Of a DNA stretch of 64,000 nt, positions 16,829 through 24,678 are shown one piece after another (the first letter of the stretch is position 1; each line of letters begins with the position of its first letter). A program made the translations under genes and the position numbers. The notes beneath the pieces are model-generated. The model saw only the letters and a program-made list of their open reading frames with translations. It was not told where the DNA came from and ran no database searches. The stretch is from NCBI RefSeq assembly GCF_035917995.1, contig NZ_CP109131.1, positions 7,068,001 through 7,132,000 of the forward strand. The letters run 5' to 3'. Source of the stretch: Streptosporangium sp. NBC_01755. Its GTDB lineage: Bacteria > Actinomycetota > Actinomycetes > Streptosporangiales > Streptosporangiaceae.

Positions 16829-17146
16829 TCAAACGACCTGGTAGAGCAGCTCGGGCCGTCCGACCCCGCCGTACTGGGGAACCCGGCGGGTGATTCCGTT
16901 CTCCGTCAGGTGCTCCAGGTAGCGGCGGGCGGTCACCCGGGAGACGCCGATCGCCGTGGTGGGGTCGAGCCCCAGGCCGCTGTCGGCCACGCTGATCACG
17001 AAGGCCGTCTCGTCGGTGCGCAGCCGTACCTCCACCCGCGCGGGCCGGGTTCCCGCCATGGCCGCTTCGGCCGCGTTGTCCATCAGGTTGCCGACGATCG
17101 TCACCAGATCGCGGGTGTCCGGGCCAGACTCCAGCCGCGCACCTGT
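16829..17146 (-). pseudogene. Collapsed CitA/CitB-type two-component system (kinase and regulator remnants fused)
   Basis: The open frame joins two pieces. The first (TRDLVTIVGNLMDNAAEAA, then VADSGLGLDP) is the N-box and G1 box of a DcuS/CitA-type histidine-kinase ATPase. The second (TAIGVSRVTARRYLEHL, GGVGRPELLYQV) is the C-terminal HTH of a CitB/DctR-type response regulator. The kinase sensor, the rest of its ATPase, the receiver domain and the linker are gone, as if one deletion removed kinase end through regulator start. The remnant lies next to dctA, whose homologues are normally controlled by such a pair. Confidence 0.75.
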
Positions 17147-17258
17147 CTGGAAAGCTCCCGCAAGTTCACGAACGAAATGTACGCAACGGTGACTCAGATC
17201 ACAGCGTCGGCGCATAGTCACTCGACCGGATTTTTCTTCTACCGCGGTGGAGACACGT

Positions 17259-18614
17259 ATGAGCGCGGCTCGAGACAAAACGCACTACCTGTACCTGGCC
17301 GTGATCGCCGCCGTGGTCGCAGGAGTCACGATCGGGCTCGTCGCCCCCGATCTCGGCAAGGAGCTGAAACCACTCGGCACCGCCTTCGTCGCCCTGATCA
17401 AGATGATGATCAGCCCGATCATCTTCTGCACCATCGTGCTCGGCGTCGGATCCGTCACCAAGGCCGCCAAGGTCGGCGAGGTCGGCGGTCTCGCACTCGG
17501 CTACTTCCTCGCCATGTCGACGGTCGCCCTGGGCATCGGCCTGCTCGTGGGCAATCTGATCGACCCCGGACAGAGCCTCGCGCTCACCGACGAGCTCCGC
17601 AAGGCAGCCGAGGCCGAGGCGGCCAAGGGCGGCGAGAGCGACACGGTGACGTTCCTGCTCGGGATCATCCCCACCACGCTGGTGTCGGCGTTCACCGAGG
17701 GCGAGGTGCTGCAGACCCTGCTCGTCGCGCTGTTCGCCGGGTTCGCCCTGCAGGCGATGGGCGAGCGCGGCAGGCCCGTGCTGAACGGCATCGCGCACAT
17801 CCAGCGGCTCGTCTTCCGGGTCCTCGCCATGATCATGTGGGCCGCCCCGGTCGGCGCCTTCGGTGCGATGGCCGCGGTCGTCGGCGCCACCGGCGTGGAC
17901 GCGCTCAAGAGCCTCGGCGTCATCATGCTCGCCTTCTACGTGACCTGCCTGCTCTTCGTTTTCGCCGTCCTCGGTCCGATCCTCTGGCTGGTGGCGCGGA
18001 TCGGCCTGCTCTCGCTCCTGCGCTACCTGGGCAGGGAGTTCCTGCTGATCCTGTCGACCTCGTCGTCGGAGTCGGCACTGCCGCGCCTGATCGCCAAGAT
18101 GGAGCACCTCGGCGTGAGCAGGCCCGTCGTCGGGATCACCGTGCCGACCGGCTACTCCTTCAACCTGGACGGCACCGCCATCTACCTCACCATGGCCACG
18201 CTGTTCGTCGCGAGCGCCACCGGCGCGCCACTCGCCTTCGGCGAGCAGATCTCCCTGCTGGTCTTCATGATGATCGCGTCGAAGGGCGCCGCCGGGGTCA
18301 CCGGCGCCGGCCTGGCCACCCTCGCCGGAGGCCTGCAGTCGCACCGCCCCGACCTGGTCGACGGCGTCGGTCTCGTCGTCGGCATCGACCGCTTCATGTC
18401 CGAGGCGCGGGCGCTGACCAACTTCGTGGGCAACGCGGTCGCCACGGTCCTGGTCGGCACCTGGACCGGCGAGTTCGACAGGGAGCGCGCGGCCGAGGTC
18501 CTGGCGGGGAGTGCCCCGTTCGACGAGACGACCCTCCTGGACGACGACGATGACGGCGGTGCCACCCCGCCGCCCGCCACACGCTCTGACGACCCGGTGA
18601 TGTCACCGGCCTAG
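17259..18614 (+). CDS. dctA: C4-dicarboxylate/proton or sodium symporter (DAACS family)
   Basis: A 451-residue carrier with about eight membrane helices and two re-entrant hairpins. The serine-rich HP1 (STSSSESALPRLI) and the substrate/cation site GYSFNLDGTAIYLTMATLF are present, as is ALTNFVGNAVATVLV. The tail is acidic (LLDDDDDGG). The ATG at 17259 is preferred over an in-frame GTG 12 nt earlier because GGTGGAG spans that GTG at the right spacing. It imports succinate, fumarate or malate. Its probable two-component regulator is degraded next door. Confidence 0.94.
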   Translation: MSAARDKTHYLYLAVIAAVVAGVTIGLVAPDLGKELKPLGTAFVALIKMMISPIIFCTIVLGVGSVTKAAKVGEVGGLALGYFLAMSTVALGIGLLVGNLIDPGQSLALTDELRKAAEAEAAKGGESDTVTFLLGIIPTTLVSAFTEGEVLQTLLVALFAGFALQAMGERGRPVLNGIAHIQRLVFRVLAMIMWAAPVGAFGAMAAVVGATGVDALKSLGVIMLAFYVTCLLFVFAVLGPILWLVARIGLLSLLRYLGREFLLILSTSSSESALPRLIAKMEHLGVSRPVVGITVPTGYSFNLDGTAIYLTMATLFVASATGAPLAFGEQISLLVFMMIASKGAAGVTGAGLATLAGGLQSHRPDLVDGVGLVVGIDRFMSEARALTNFVGNAVATVLVGTWTGEFDRERAAEVLAGSAPFDETTLLDDDDDGGATPPPATRSDDPVMSPA

Positions 18615-18657
18615 CGGCGGAAACCCTCCGGCAGGTGGACGGGCCGGCGGCGGACGT

Positions 18658-19623
18658 TCAGGAGGTTCCGCCGAGATGGACCTCCCCGGCCAGCTTCGTC
18701 GTCTGGCCGGTGGAACGCCGCCAGGTGGACCCCGCCGGATGGGCGGTCAGCAGGACCATGATCCAGCGTTCCTTGGGGCCGACGAGACCGGTGGTGTGCA
18801 GTACGGGACGGCCCAGGTCAGGTACGACGCCGGCCCCGGCGGGTGCCGCCGTCGTGACTCCGCCTGGGGCGGTGGCGGAGCCTCTCCGGCTCGCGGTGGC
18901 GCCCAGGGCCACCGGAGCCGGAGAGGCGGACACGGGAGACGCGGAGGTGAAGGCGGCGGAGGCGGTGCGGGCGGCGGGGGAGGTCGCCGGGCGGCAGCGG
19001 ACCGGGGGTGTGGAGCCGTACCCCGACCAGCCCTGCTTGACCGCCCACGGCCCGCGCACTCCGCGGGGGATGCCGAAGTACTGGTCGAAGCCATCGGAGC
19101 CGCACTGCCCGGCCCTGCGCAGGTGGCCCAGGATCAGGCCGCTGACCTTGGGGTCGGCCCGGTCGAGCAGGTAGCGGTAGGTCTTGACGACGTCCATCGC
19201 GCTGAGCGAGGCGTAGCCCCAGAAGCCGGGTTTGTCGGCCGGTGGGGGAGCGGTGTCGGTGAGTTGCAGCTTGCGCGCCATCCGCTGGATGATCCGTCCC
19301 TGACCGCCCCTGCTCCAGAAGGAGGTCGCGGCGGCGTCGTCGCTGACCCGCAGCATGACCTTGAGCAGCGCCAGGTCCTTCTTGGAGACGCCGCTGTGCG
19401 ACTCCAGATAGTCGATCGCGATGAGGATCTTCACCACCGAGGCCGACCGGAACCTCCGGTGCGCGTTGCGGTGCTCGGTCACCTTCGCGGTCTGCCGGTC
19501 GAAGACCAGGTAACCGGCGGTCACCCCGGCCGGGACATGCGGCTTGCCGGGGGCGGTGGCCGAGGCCGGGGTGGTGGCCGCCAGGAGGGGGAGGGCGGTC
19601 GCGAGGACCGTCAGCAAACGCAT
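18658..19623 (-). CDS. Secreted beta-lactamase-like serine hydrolase
   Basis: A 321-residue protein. A signal peptide (~1-23, ending ASATA) precedes a penicillin-binding-type fold with Ser62-x-x-Lys65 (SVVK), Ser94-Asp95-Asp96 in place of SDN, and Lys196-Gln-Gly in place of KTG. A ~70-residue Ala/Pro/Ser-rich insertion (about residues 207-280) separates the KQG strand from the last strand (ERWIMVLLTAHP). It is probably a lipid- or peptidoglycan-linked hydrolase of class-A beta-lactamase fold; antibiotic hydrolysis is unproven. It is convergent with dctA. Confidence 0.8.
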   Translation of the reverse strand: MRLLTVLATALPLLAATTPASATAPGKPHVPAGVTAGYLVFDRQTAKVTEHRNAHRRFRSASVVKILIAIDYLESHSGVSKKDLALLKVMLRVSDDAAATSFWSRGGQGRIIQRMARKLQLTDTAPPPADKPGFWGYASLSAMDVVKTYRYLLDRADPKVSGLILGHLRRAGQCGSDGFDQYFGIPRGVRGPWAVKQGWSGYGSTPPVRCRPATSPAARTASAAFTSASPVSASPAPVALGATASRRGSATAPGGVTTAAPAGAGVVPDLGRPVLHTTGLVGPKERWIMVLLTAHPAGSTWRRSTGQTTKLAGEVHLGGTS

Positions 19624-19779
19624 CACGGGACAAATACCTACCAGATCCCGGATCGGTGACGGACCGGGCACGCGCAGCTCGCGGATCCGGGTCGGAGCGG
19701 AGTGCGGCCGGCGTCGAGGAACAGTGCCCCCGACGCGCACGGGCAGGTCGCCGTACGGAACCTGGTCGCCAGGGATTGT

Positions 19780-19796
19780 ATAGGAAACTTTCCTAT
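19780..19796. promoter_or_regulatory. Perfect 17-bp palindrome
   Basis: ATAGGAAA-C-TTTCCTAT, about 157 bp upstream of the serine hydrolase start, in a rare AT-rich patch. Similar AGGAAA-N-TTTCCT palindromes occur, as I recall, upstream of secreted hydrolase genes in actinomycetes. The binding protein is not named here. Confidence 0.5.
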
Positions 19797-20016
19797 TGAA
19801 TACTGCGATGAACAGGTCAATCCTCCTCAATCTCACTCCTCGCGTCCTCGGTACACCGCCCGGTGTGCCGCCGCGCCGGACCGGTTGCCCACCCGGGGAC
19901 TGGGAGACCCGTACCTGGCGTGCAAGTATCTGACCGCCGACGTGGTGATGAGCGCCCTGCCCGGCCCGTACGAAGCGCTGCTCTGCCGCGTGATCCGCTG
20001 ACCCCTCGCCTTCGGA
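19797..20016. other. Intergenic stretch, no intact gene
   Basis: Between the palindrome and the VOC fragment there is no convincing gene. The plus-strand reading ending at 20001 (DPYLACKYLTADVVMSALPGPYEALL) looks protein-like and may be the tail of another lost gene, but I do not recognise it. Confidence 0.4.
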
Positions 20017-20160
20017 CCGGAGGTGTCCGAGGAGACCGGCATGCTGACCCCGCACCTCGCCGGAGGCGGGAACGTGCTGGTCTGCCCCAAGCCCGGCCAC
20101 GTCCCGGCCTCGTACACCATCCTCGACTTTCCGGTCGACGACATCGACGCCGCCGTCGAC
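20017..20160 (+). pseudogene. Fragment of a VOC-family (glyoxalase-like) gene
   Basis: The plus-strand reading [47 protein letters not shown] matches the middle of actinobacterial VOC/glyoxalase-like proteins. The N-terminal third is missing (a stop at 19999-20001 precedes it). The C-terminal part is cut off within a few bases of the end of the antiporter gene read from the other strand. Confidence 0.65.
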
Positions 20161-20167
20161 GGGAGGG

Positions 20168-21325
20168 TCAGGCGCGTTTGGCGATGGCGGTGATGAAGGG
20201 CTGCAGCACCCGGGCGGCCAGCGGGCCGAACGCGGCGAGGATGAGGACGTACGCGGCGGCCAGCGGGCCCAGGTCGGGATGGACCCCTGAGGCCACCGCC
20301 AGCCCGGCGATCACGATGTTGAACTCGCCCCGGGGGATGAGCGCGATTCCGGCCCGGGCCTGTCCGGCCCTGGCGATGCCCGCCCGGTGGGCGGCGTAGG
20401 CACCGGTGAGCAGCTTCGTGATCATGCTGATCACGGCGAGGAGTACGGCCAGCCCGGCAACCGGGAGGATCTTGGTCGGATCGGTCTGAAGGCCGAAGAA
20501 GACGAAGAACACCGCGGCGAACAGGTCGCGGATCGGGGTGAGCAGTTCCTGCGCGTCCTCGGCCAGCTTGCCGGAGAGGGCGATGCCGACCAGGAAGGCG
20601 CCGACCGCGGCCGAGACCTGGAGCTGCTGGGCCACTCCGGCGACCAGCAGCGCGAGACCGATGACCTTCAGCAGCAGCACCTCGGAGTTGGGGCTGGAGA
20701 CGAACGCCTCGATGAACCTGCCGTAGCGGAGTGCGACCAGCAGCACGACGCTCACCGTGGCCAGCGCGATCGCCACGGTGACAGCGCCGCTGGCGAAGCT
20801 CAGCCCGGCCAGCACCGCAGTGAGGATCGGCAGGTAGACGGCCATCGTCAGGTCCTCGAAGACCAGCAGCGACAGCACCACCGGTGTCTCGCGGTTACCG
20901 ATCCACCCCAGGTCGGACAGGACCTTGGCGGTGATGCCGGAGGAGGTGGCGTAGGTGACGCCGGCCATGGCGATGGCGGCCACCGGACCCCAGCCCAGCA
21001 GCAGCGCGGTGATCGCGCCCGGCGCGGCGTTGAGCACCAGGTCGACGACGCCCGCGCGGGCGTTGCCCTTCAGGCTCGTCACCAGCTCGTCGGCGTTGTA
21101 CTCCAGGCCGAGGGTGAGCAGCAGCAGGATGACGCCGAGCTCGGCGCCGACGGAGGTGAACTCCTCGCTGGTGGCCAGGGGCAGGATGCCGCCGGTGCCG
21201 AAGGCCAGTCCGGCGATGAGGTACAGGGGGATGGGCGAGATGCCGACTTTAAGGGCCAGTGCGCCGAGGATGCCGAGCCCGAGAAGGACAGCACCGAGCT
21301 CAAGAAAAAGAATAGCCGTATGCAC
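20168..21325 (-). CDS. CPA2-family cation/proton antiporter
   Basis: A 385-residue membrane protein with about 12 helices. [19 protein letters not shown] opens it, [12 protein letters not shown] and the conserved [14 protein letters not shown] follow, with [17 protein letters not shown] in helix 11. It has no cytoplasmic RCK domain; the regulatory subunit is encoded 8 bp upstream. The pair resembles KhtU/KhtT, so the likely role is K+ (or NH4+) efflux in exchange for protons. Confidence 0.9.
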   Translation of the reverse strand: MHTAILFLELGAVLLGLGILGALALKVGISPIPLYLIAGLAFGTGGILPLATSEEFTSVGAELGVILLLLTLGLEYNADELVTSLKGNARAGVVDLVLNAAPGAITALLLGWGPVAAIAMAGVTYATSSGITAKVLSDLGWIGNRETPVVLSLLVFEDLTMAVYLPILTAVLAGLSFASGAVTVAIALATVSVVLLVALRYGRFIEAFVSSPNSEVLLLKVIGLALLVAGVAQQLQVSAAVGAFLVGIALSGKLAEDAQELLTPIRDLFAAVFFVFFGLQTDPTKILPVAGLAVLLAVISMITKLLTGAYAAHRAGIARAGQARAGIALIPRGEFNIVIAGLAVASGVHPDLGPLAAAYVLILAAFGPLAARVLQPFITAIAKRA

Positions 21326-21333
21326 CAGGTTTC

Positions 21334-21816
21334 CTACCCGCCGGACAGGATGTCAGAGACGGCGGAGGTGCTCTCCGGGCTGCCCACCACGACCACCACG
21401 TCGTTGCCGAGCAGACCGAAATCGGGGGCGGGGCTGGCGAACACCTGGCCCTCGCGAACCACGGCCACGATGGAGGCGCCGGTACGGGTGCGGACGCGCG
21501 CGTCACCCATCGGCCGGCCGGCGTACGGCGAGCCGGGCGTGATCGGCAGTTGCAGGCTGACGAGCCCCTCGACCTCGCTGTGCAGGGCGTTGAGGCGCTG
21601 CACGATGCGGGGGGCGCCGAGCAGTTCGGCGAGCGCGTCGGCCTCCTCGTCGTTCAGTTTTATGGTCTCGCATGCGCGATCGGGATCGTCTGGGTCGTAA
21701 AGCACCAGGTCACGGCGGCCTGTGCGGTGAGAGACGATTCCAATGCGCCTGCCCGACCGCGTCGTGAACTCGTGCCGCAGTCCTATCCCGGGCAGTGCCG
21801 TCTGCTCGACCTCCAC
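21334..21816 (-). CDS. Cation/proton antiporter regulatory subunit (TrkA-C/RCK_C)
   Basis: A 160-residue protein. The N-terminal domain (VEVEQTALPGIGLRHEFTT, RRIGIVSHRTGRRDLVLYDPDD) is typical of KhtT-like subunits. A TrkA-C domain (~85-160) contains AGRPMGDARVRTRTGASIVAV and GNDVVVVVGSPES. The GTG at 21816 is chosen because GAGGAG lies 8 nt upstream. It is first in a two-gene operon with the antiporter and likely gates it by nucleotide or pH sensing. Confidence 0.88.
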   Translation of the reverse strand: MEVEQTALPGIGLRHEFTTRSGRRIGIVSHRTGRRDLVLYDPDDPDRACETIKLNDEEADALAELLGAPRIVQRLNALHSEVEGLVSLQLPITPGSPYAGRPMGDARVRTRTGASIVAVVREGQVFASPAPDFGLLGNDVVVVVGSPESTSAVSDILSGG

Positions 21817-21889
21817 CGTGTCAGCTCCTCGGGTGCGTGTTCCAATTGTCCTTCCAAAGAACTTACCAACCTGGACCTTCTGGGGGGAT

Positions 21890-21914
21890 ATCGGCAATAA
21901 CCGGTATTGCCGAT
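21890..21914. promoter_or_regulatory. Dyad upstream of the antiporter operon
   Basis: Perfect 10-bp arms ATCGGCAATA / TATTGCCGAT with a 5-nt spacer, 74 bp before the GTG of the regulatory subunit. It is a candidate operator or leader hairpin. Confidence 0.5.
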
Positions 21915-22052
21915 TAATGCCGCCGTGGCGATGGGCGACGCGCTGATCGGCCGCCTGGTGCGGGCGGGCATCGTCGCGTGACGTCGTTGACGACAGATGG
22001 TCTGACCAGGGCAGACAGCCGGCCGTCGCGTGGCGTCACGCGGAGATCATCA

Positions 22053-23528
22053 CTAGCCGCATGACGGGGTCGCCCGGACGCCGCTGGCCGCCTCGATCCG
22101 TTCCAGCGTCGGGCGTACCTCCTCGAACCTCGCCAGCCTGGCCGGGAGCGAGCTCCAGATCCGCGTGGTGAGTTCTCGTGCCTCGGCTCGGATCGCCGCC
22201 TCGTCGACCGTTGTCACGGTTCCGTCCACGAGTACGGGCGCGCCGTCCACGTACACCTTCCGCACCGCCGATCCGAGCTCGCCGTAGGTGATCTGGTGCC
22301 GGAGCTGCGCCGCCGGGGCCGGCCACACGTGATCGGCGTCGAGCACCGTGAGGTCGGCGAGGGCGCCGACCGCGATCCGGCCCAGATCGGCACCGAGCGC
22401 GCGCGCACCACCTGTCCAGCACATGGTCAGCCCGTCGATCGCGGTCGGCCAGGTCGCCGGCGGGCCCTGCACCCGGTGGACGATGGTGGAGAGCTTCAAC
22501 GTCTCGAACATGTTCTGGGTGTCGTTGCTGCTGGCCCCGTCCGATCCGAGGGCCACTCGCGCGCCGGCCCGCAGCAGAGCGGGAACCGGTGCCACACCGG
22601 CACCGAGCTTGAGATTGCTCGCGGGGTTGTGGACGGCGACCGCGTCGGTCTCGGCGAACATCGCCACCTCGCGCTCGTCCAGCCAGATGGCGTGCGCGAA
22701 GGAGGCCCAGTCCTCCAGGGCACCCATCTTCCGCAGGAACTCGACGGTCGATCCCCCGAACCGCTCACGCGCCACATCGATCTGCGAGCGGGCGGACAGC
22801 AGGTGGGTCTGCATCCGAGTGCCCCGCGCCCGGACGAGGTCGACGGTGGCTCCGAACAACTCGGTGGAACAGCGCGGCAGGGAGGAGGGGCCCAGGATCG
22901 GCCGCACTCGGGGGGACGTCCCCTCCCAGCGGTCCAGGAAGCGCGAGGCCGCGGCGAGCACCTCGTCCGGCCGCGCCGACGGAGGCCGCCTCAGCGCCGC
23001 TCCGCCGGGAACGAGATCGATGGGGAGGGAGGAGAAGAAGTCCAGGTCGGAGAACTGGATCGCGACCGACGCGCGCAGACCCAGGTCCAGGTACGCCTGC
23101 ATGATCGCGTCCATGCCCTCGTCGATCCACTCCAGGTCCGCGCGGGCGCAGTCGAGGACGGAGGTGGTGCCGGTGCGGATCATCTCCAGGCCGCCGACCA
23201 TCGCCGAGACGTACAGGTCGCGAGGGCTCAGCCGGGCACCCGCTCCGCCGTAGCTCGCCACCACCATCCACGCGTCGAGGGGCAGCGCGTCGCACAGTCC
23301 CTTCTCGATGCTCTGGTTGGAGTGGGTGTGGGAGTTGACGAGTCCCGGGATGAGGATGTCGCCGCCGAGGTCGACGATCTCCACGGACTCCGTTTCCGCG
23401 GGCACGTGTGCCGCGCCCGCTCCGGGACCGACGGCCACGATGCGCCCGTCGGCGACGACCACGTCCCCCATCGATCCGTCATGGTCGAGGTCGAGCAGTC
23501 TGGCCTGGCGGAGGATGAGGGTTGTCAT
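22053..23528 (-). CDS. Amidohydrolase of the TRZ/ATZ (deaminase) superfamily
   Basis: A 491-residue amidohydrolase. The metal site is His67-x-His69 (NSHTHSN), His242 (QTHLL), His279 (AHAIWLDE) and Asp330 (LGSDGASSN), with the C-terminal urease-like strand pair. This is the cytosine/SAH-deaminase and s-triazine hydrolase branch. The usual HxxE glutamate after the third His is replaced by Ser (HLLSA), so the reaction may be chlorohydrolase- or amidase-like. ATGA overlap with the TPP beta subunit. It is the last gene of the heterocycle operon. Confidence 0.85.
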   Translation of the reverse strand: MTTLILRQARLLDLDHDGSMGDVVVADGRIVAVGPGAGAAHVPAETESVEIVDLGGDILIPGLVNSHTHSNQSIEKGLCDALPLDAWMVVASYGGAGARLSPRDLYVSAMVGGLEMIRTGTTSVLDCARADLEWIDEGMDAIMQAYLDLGLRASVAIQFSDLDFFSSLPIDLVPGGAALRRPPSARPDEVLAAASRFLDRWEGTSPRVRPILGPSSLPRCSTELFGATVDLVRARGTRMQTHLLSARSQIDVARERFGGSTVEFLRKMGALEDWASFAHAIWLDEREVAMFAETDAVAVHNPASNLKLGAGVAPVPALLRAGARVALGSDGASSNDTQNMFETLKLSTIVHRVQGPPATWPTAIDGLTMCWTGGARALGADLGRIAVGALADLTVLDADHVWPAPAAQLRHQITYGELGSAVRKVYVDGAPVLVDGTVTTVDEAAIRAEARELTTRIWSSLPARLARFEEVRPTLERIEAASGVRATPSCG

Positions 23529-24127
23529 CGGTTTCCGTTCTCGATCATGTGGTCCCATGCCTGGAACCGCTGCTGGAAGACGGCCCTGGCCTCGCCGCCG
23601 GAATGCGGTCCCGGGCCGCCGTACGGTGACGGTTCGACGTCGACGCGGACGACGAGCAGCGCCGGGGCGCGGGCGGCCAGCAGCGCCGTGACCGCCGCCG
23701 CCAGGTCCTCGGCCGTCGCGTCACGCTCGACGGTGCGGGTCCAGCCCCAGCCGGCGGCGGCCGCGAGCGCCGCGATGTCGGCCAGGCCGGCCGCGCTGAG
23801 CGGCTGGCCTCCACCGGTCTCGTAACGGCCGTTCTCGAAGACCACGACGCGCAGGTTGCCCGGTGCGGCGCCGGCGAGGGTGAGCAACGATCCCAGGCCC
23901 ATCGTCAGGTCGCCGTCGCCCTCCAGGAGCACGAACTCCCGGTCGGGCCGGGCCAGGGCCGCGCCCAGGGCGAACGTCGGGGCGGCGCCCATGGGGTCCG
24001 AGCCGTAGAACGTGGGGTTGGTTCCACCGTGCTCGCGCCACGCGCGCCCGGCGCTGCCCAGACTCGTGATCACGACGTGTTCCGTGGCCGCCGCCGCGAC
24101 CGCGCGGGCCACCTCGGCGCGTTTCAC
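23525..24127 (-). CDS. Thiamine-diphosphate decarboxylase, beta (ThDP-binding) subunit
   Basis: A 200-residue TPP-enzyme C-terminal module. The ThDP/Mg motif runs from GDGDLTMG to the Asn of FENGRYET. It resembles ComE/sulfopyruvate decarboxylase beta or the PP half of phosphonopyruvate decarboxylase. The GTG start at 24127 has GGAGG upstream and overlaps the alpha subunit by 4 bp. With that subunit it should form a heteromeric 2-oxoacid decarboxylase or carboligase. The substrate is unknown. Confidence 0.85.
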   Translation of the reverse strand: MKRAEVARAVAAAATEHVVITSLGSAGRAWREHGGTNPTFYGSDPMGAAPTFALGAALARPDREFVLLEGDGDLTMGLGSLLTLAGAAPGNLRVVVFENGRYETGGGQPLSAAGLADIAALAAAAGWGWTRTVERDATAEDLAAAVTALLAARAPALLVVRVDVEPSPYGGPGPHSGGEARAVFQQRFQAWDHMIENGNR

Positions 24128-24678
24128 GATGCCTCCCCGGTCAGTCCGGCACGTGAGCACAGCAGGACGACGGGGCGACGGTGCAGGGACGCCTGCTCGA
24201 AGGCCCGCTCGAAAAGCCAGTCGTCACGTTCGCTCTCGACGCGATGCCAGGGCAGGCCGAGAGCCGTCAGCACGCCCGGCGTGACCTGGCCCTTGTAGGC
24301 CTGGTAGAAGAACCCGTCCTGTGGGCCGCCACGGTCGGCCGCGACCACGACGAGCGGAATCTCGTGGTGGTGGGCGTAACCGGCCAGCACGTTCGCCGCC
24401 AGCAGCACTCCGGCGTTCTGGCAGAGCAGTACGGCGCGGCGGCCCATGAGCGACGCGCCGGCACAGATCGCCACCCCCTCGTCCTCGCGGGTCACCCGCA
24501 CGTGGGTGATCTCCGGGGTGCGCGCGACCGTGTCGATCAGCGGGCTCAGCCAGCTGTCCGGCAGCGACGCGGCGACGCCGGCACCGCCGGCCCTCAGCCG
24601 GTCGACGATCCGCGCGGCCCGGGCGTCGCCGGGGGTCGCGCTCGAAGAACTCATCGACGTCATCGCTCCCTGTCTCAT
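24124..24678 (-). CDS. Thiamine-diphosphate decarboxylase, alpha (PYR) subunit
   Basis: A 184-residue PYR module. VTREDEGVAICAGASLMG carries the catalytic Glu that activates ThDP. VLLCQNAGVLLAANVLAGYAHHHEIPLVVV follows the ComD/sulfopyruvate-decarboxylase alpha pattern. The ATG at 24678 overlaps the upstream stop (ATGA), as elsewhere in the operon; in-frame ATGs at 24663 and 24654 are alternatives, and the latter has AGGGAG better placed. Active site expected at the alpha/beta interface. Confidence 0.82.
   Translation of the reverse strand: MRQGAMTSMSSSSATPGDARAARIVDRLRAGGAGVAASLPDSWLSPLIDTVARTPEITHVRVTREDEGVAICAGASLMGRRAVLLCQNAGVLLAANVLAGYAHHHEIPLVVVAADRGGPQDGFFYQAYKGQVTPGVLTALGLPWHRVESERDDWLFERAFEQASLHRRPVVLLCSRAGLTGEAS

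Noticed and set aside
19905-20001. Protein-like tail DPYLACKYLTADVVMSALPGPYEALL on the plus strand
   Set aside because: I could not match it to a family; noted only as a possible remnant and not called.
21915-21981. Short plus-strand reading NAAVAMGDALIGRLVRAGIVA before a stop
   Set aside because: About 20 residues, no start context and no family match; too short to call a gene fragment.
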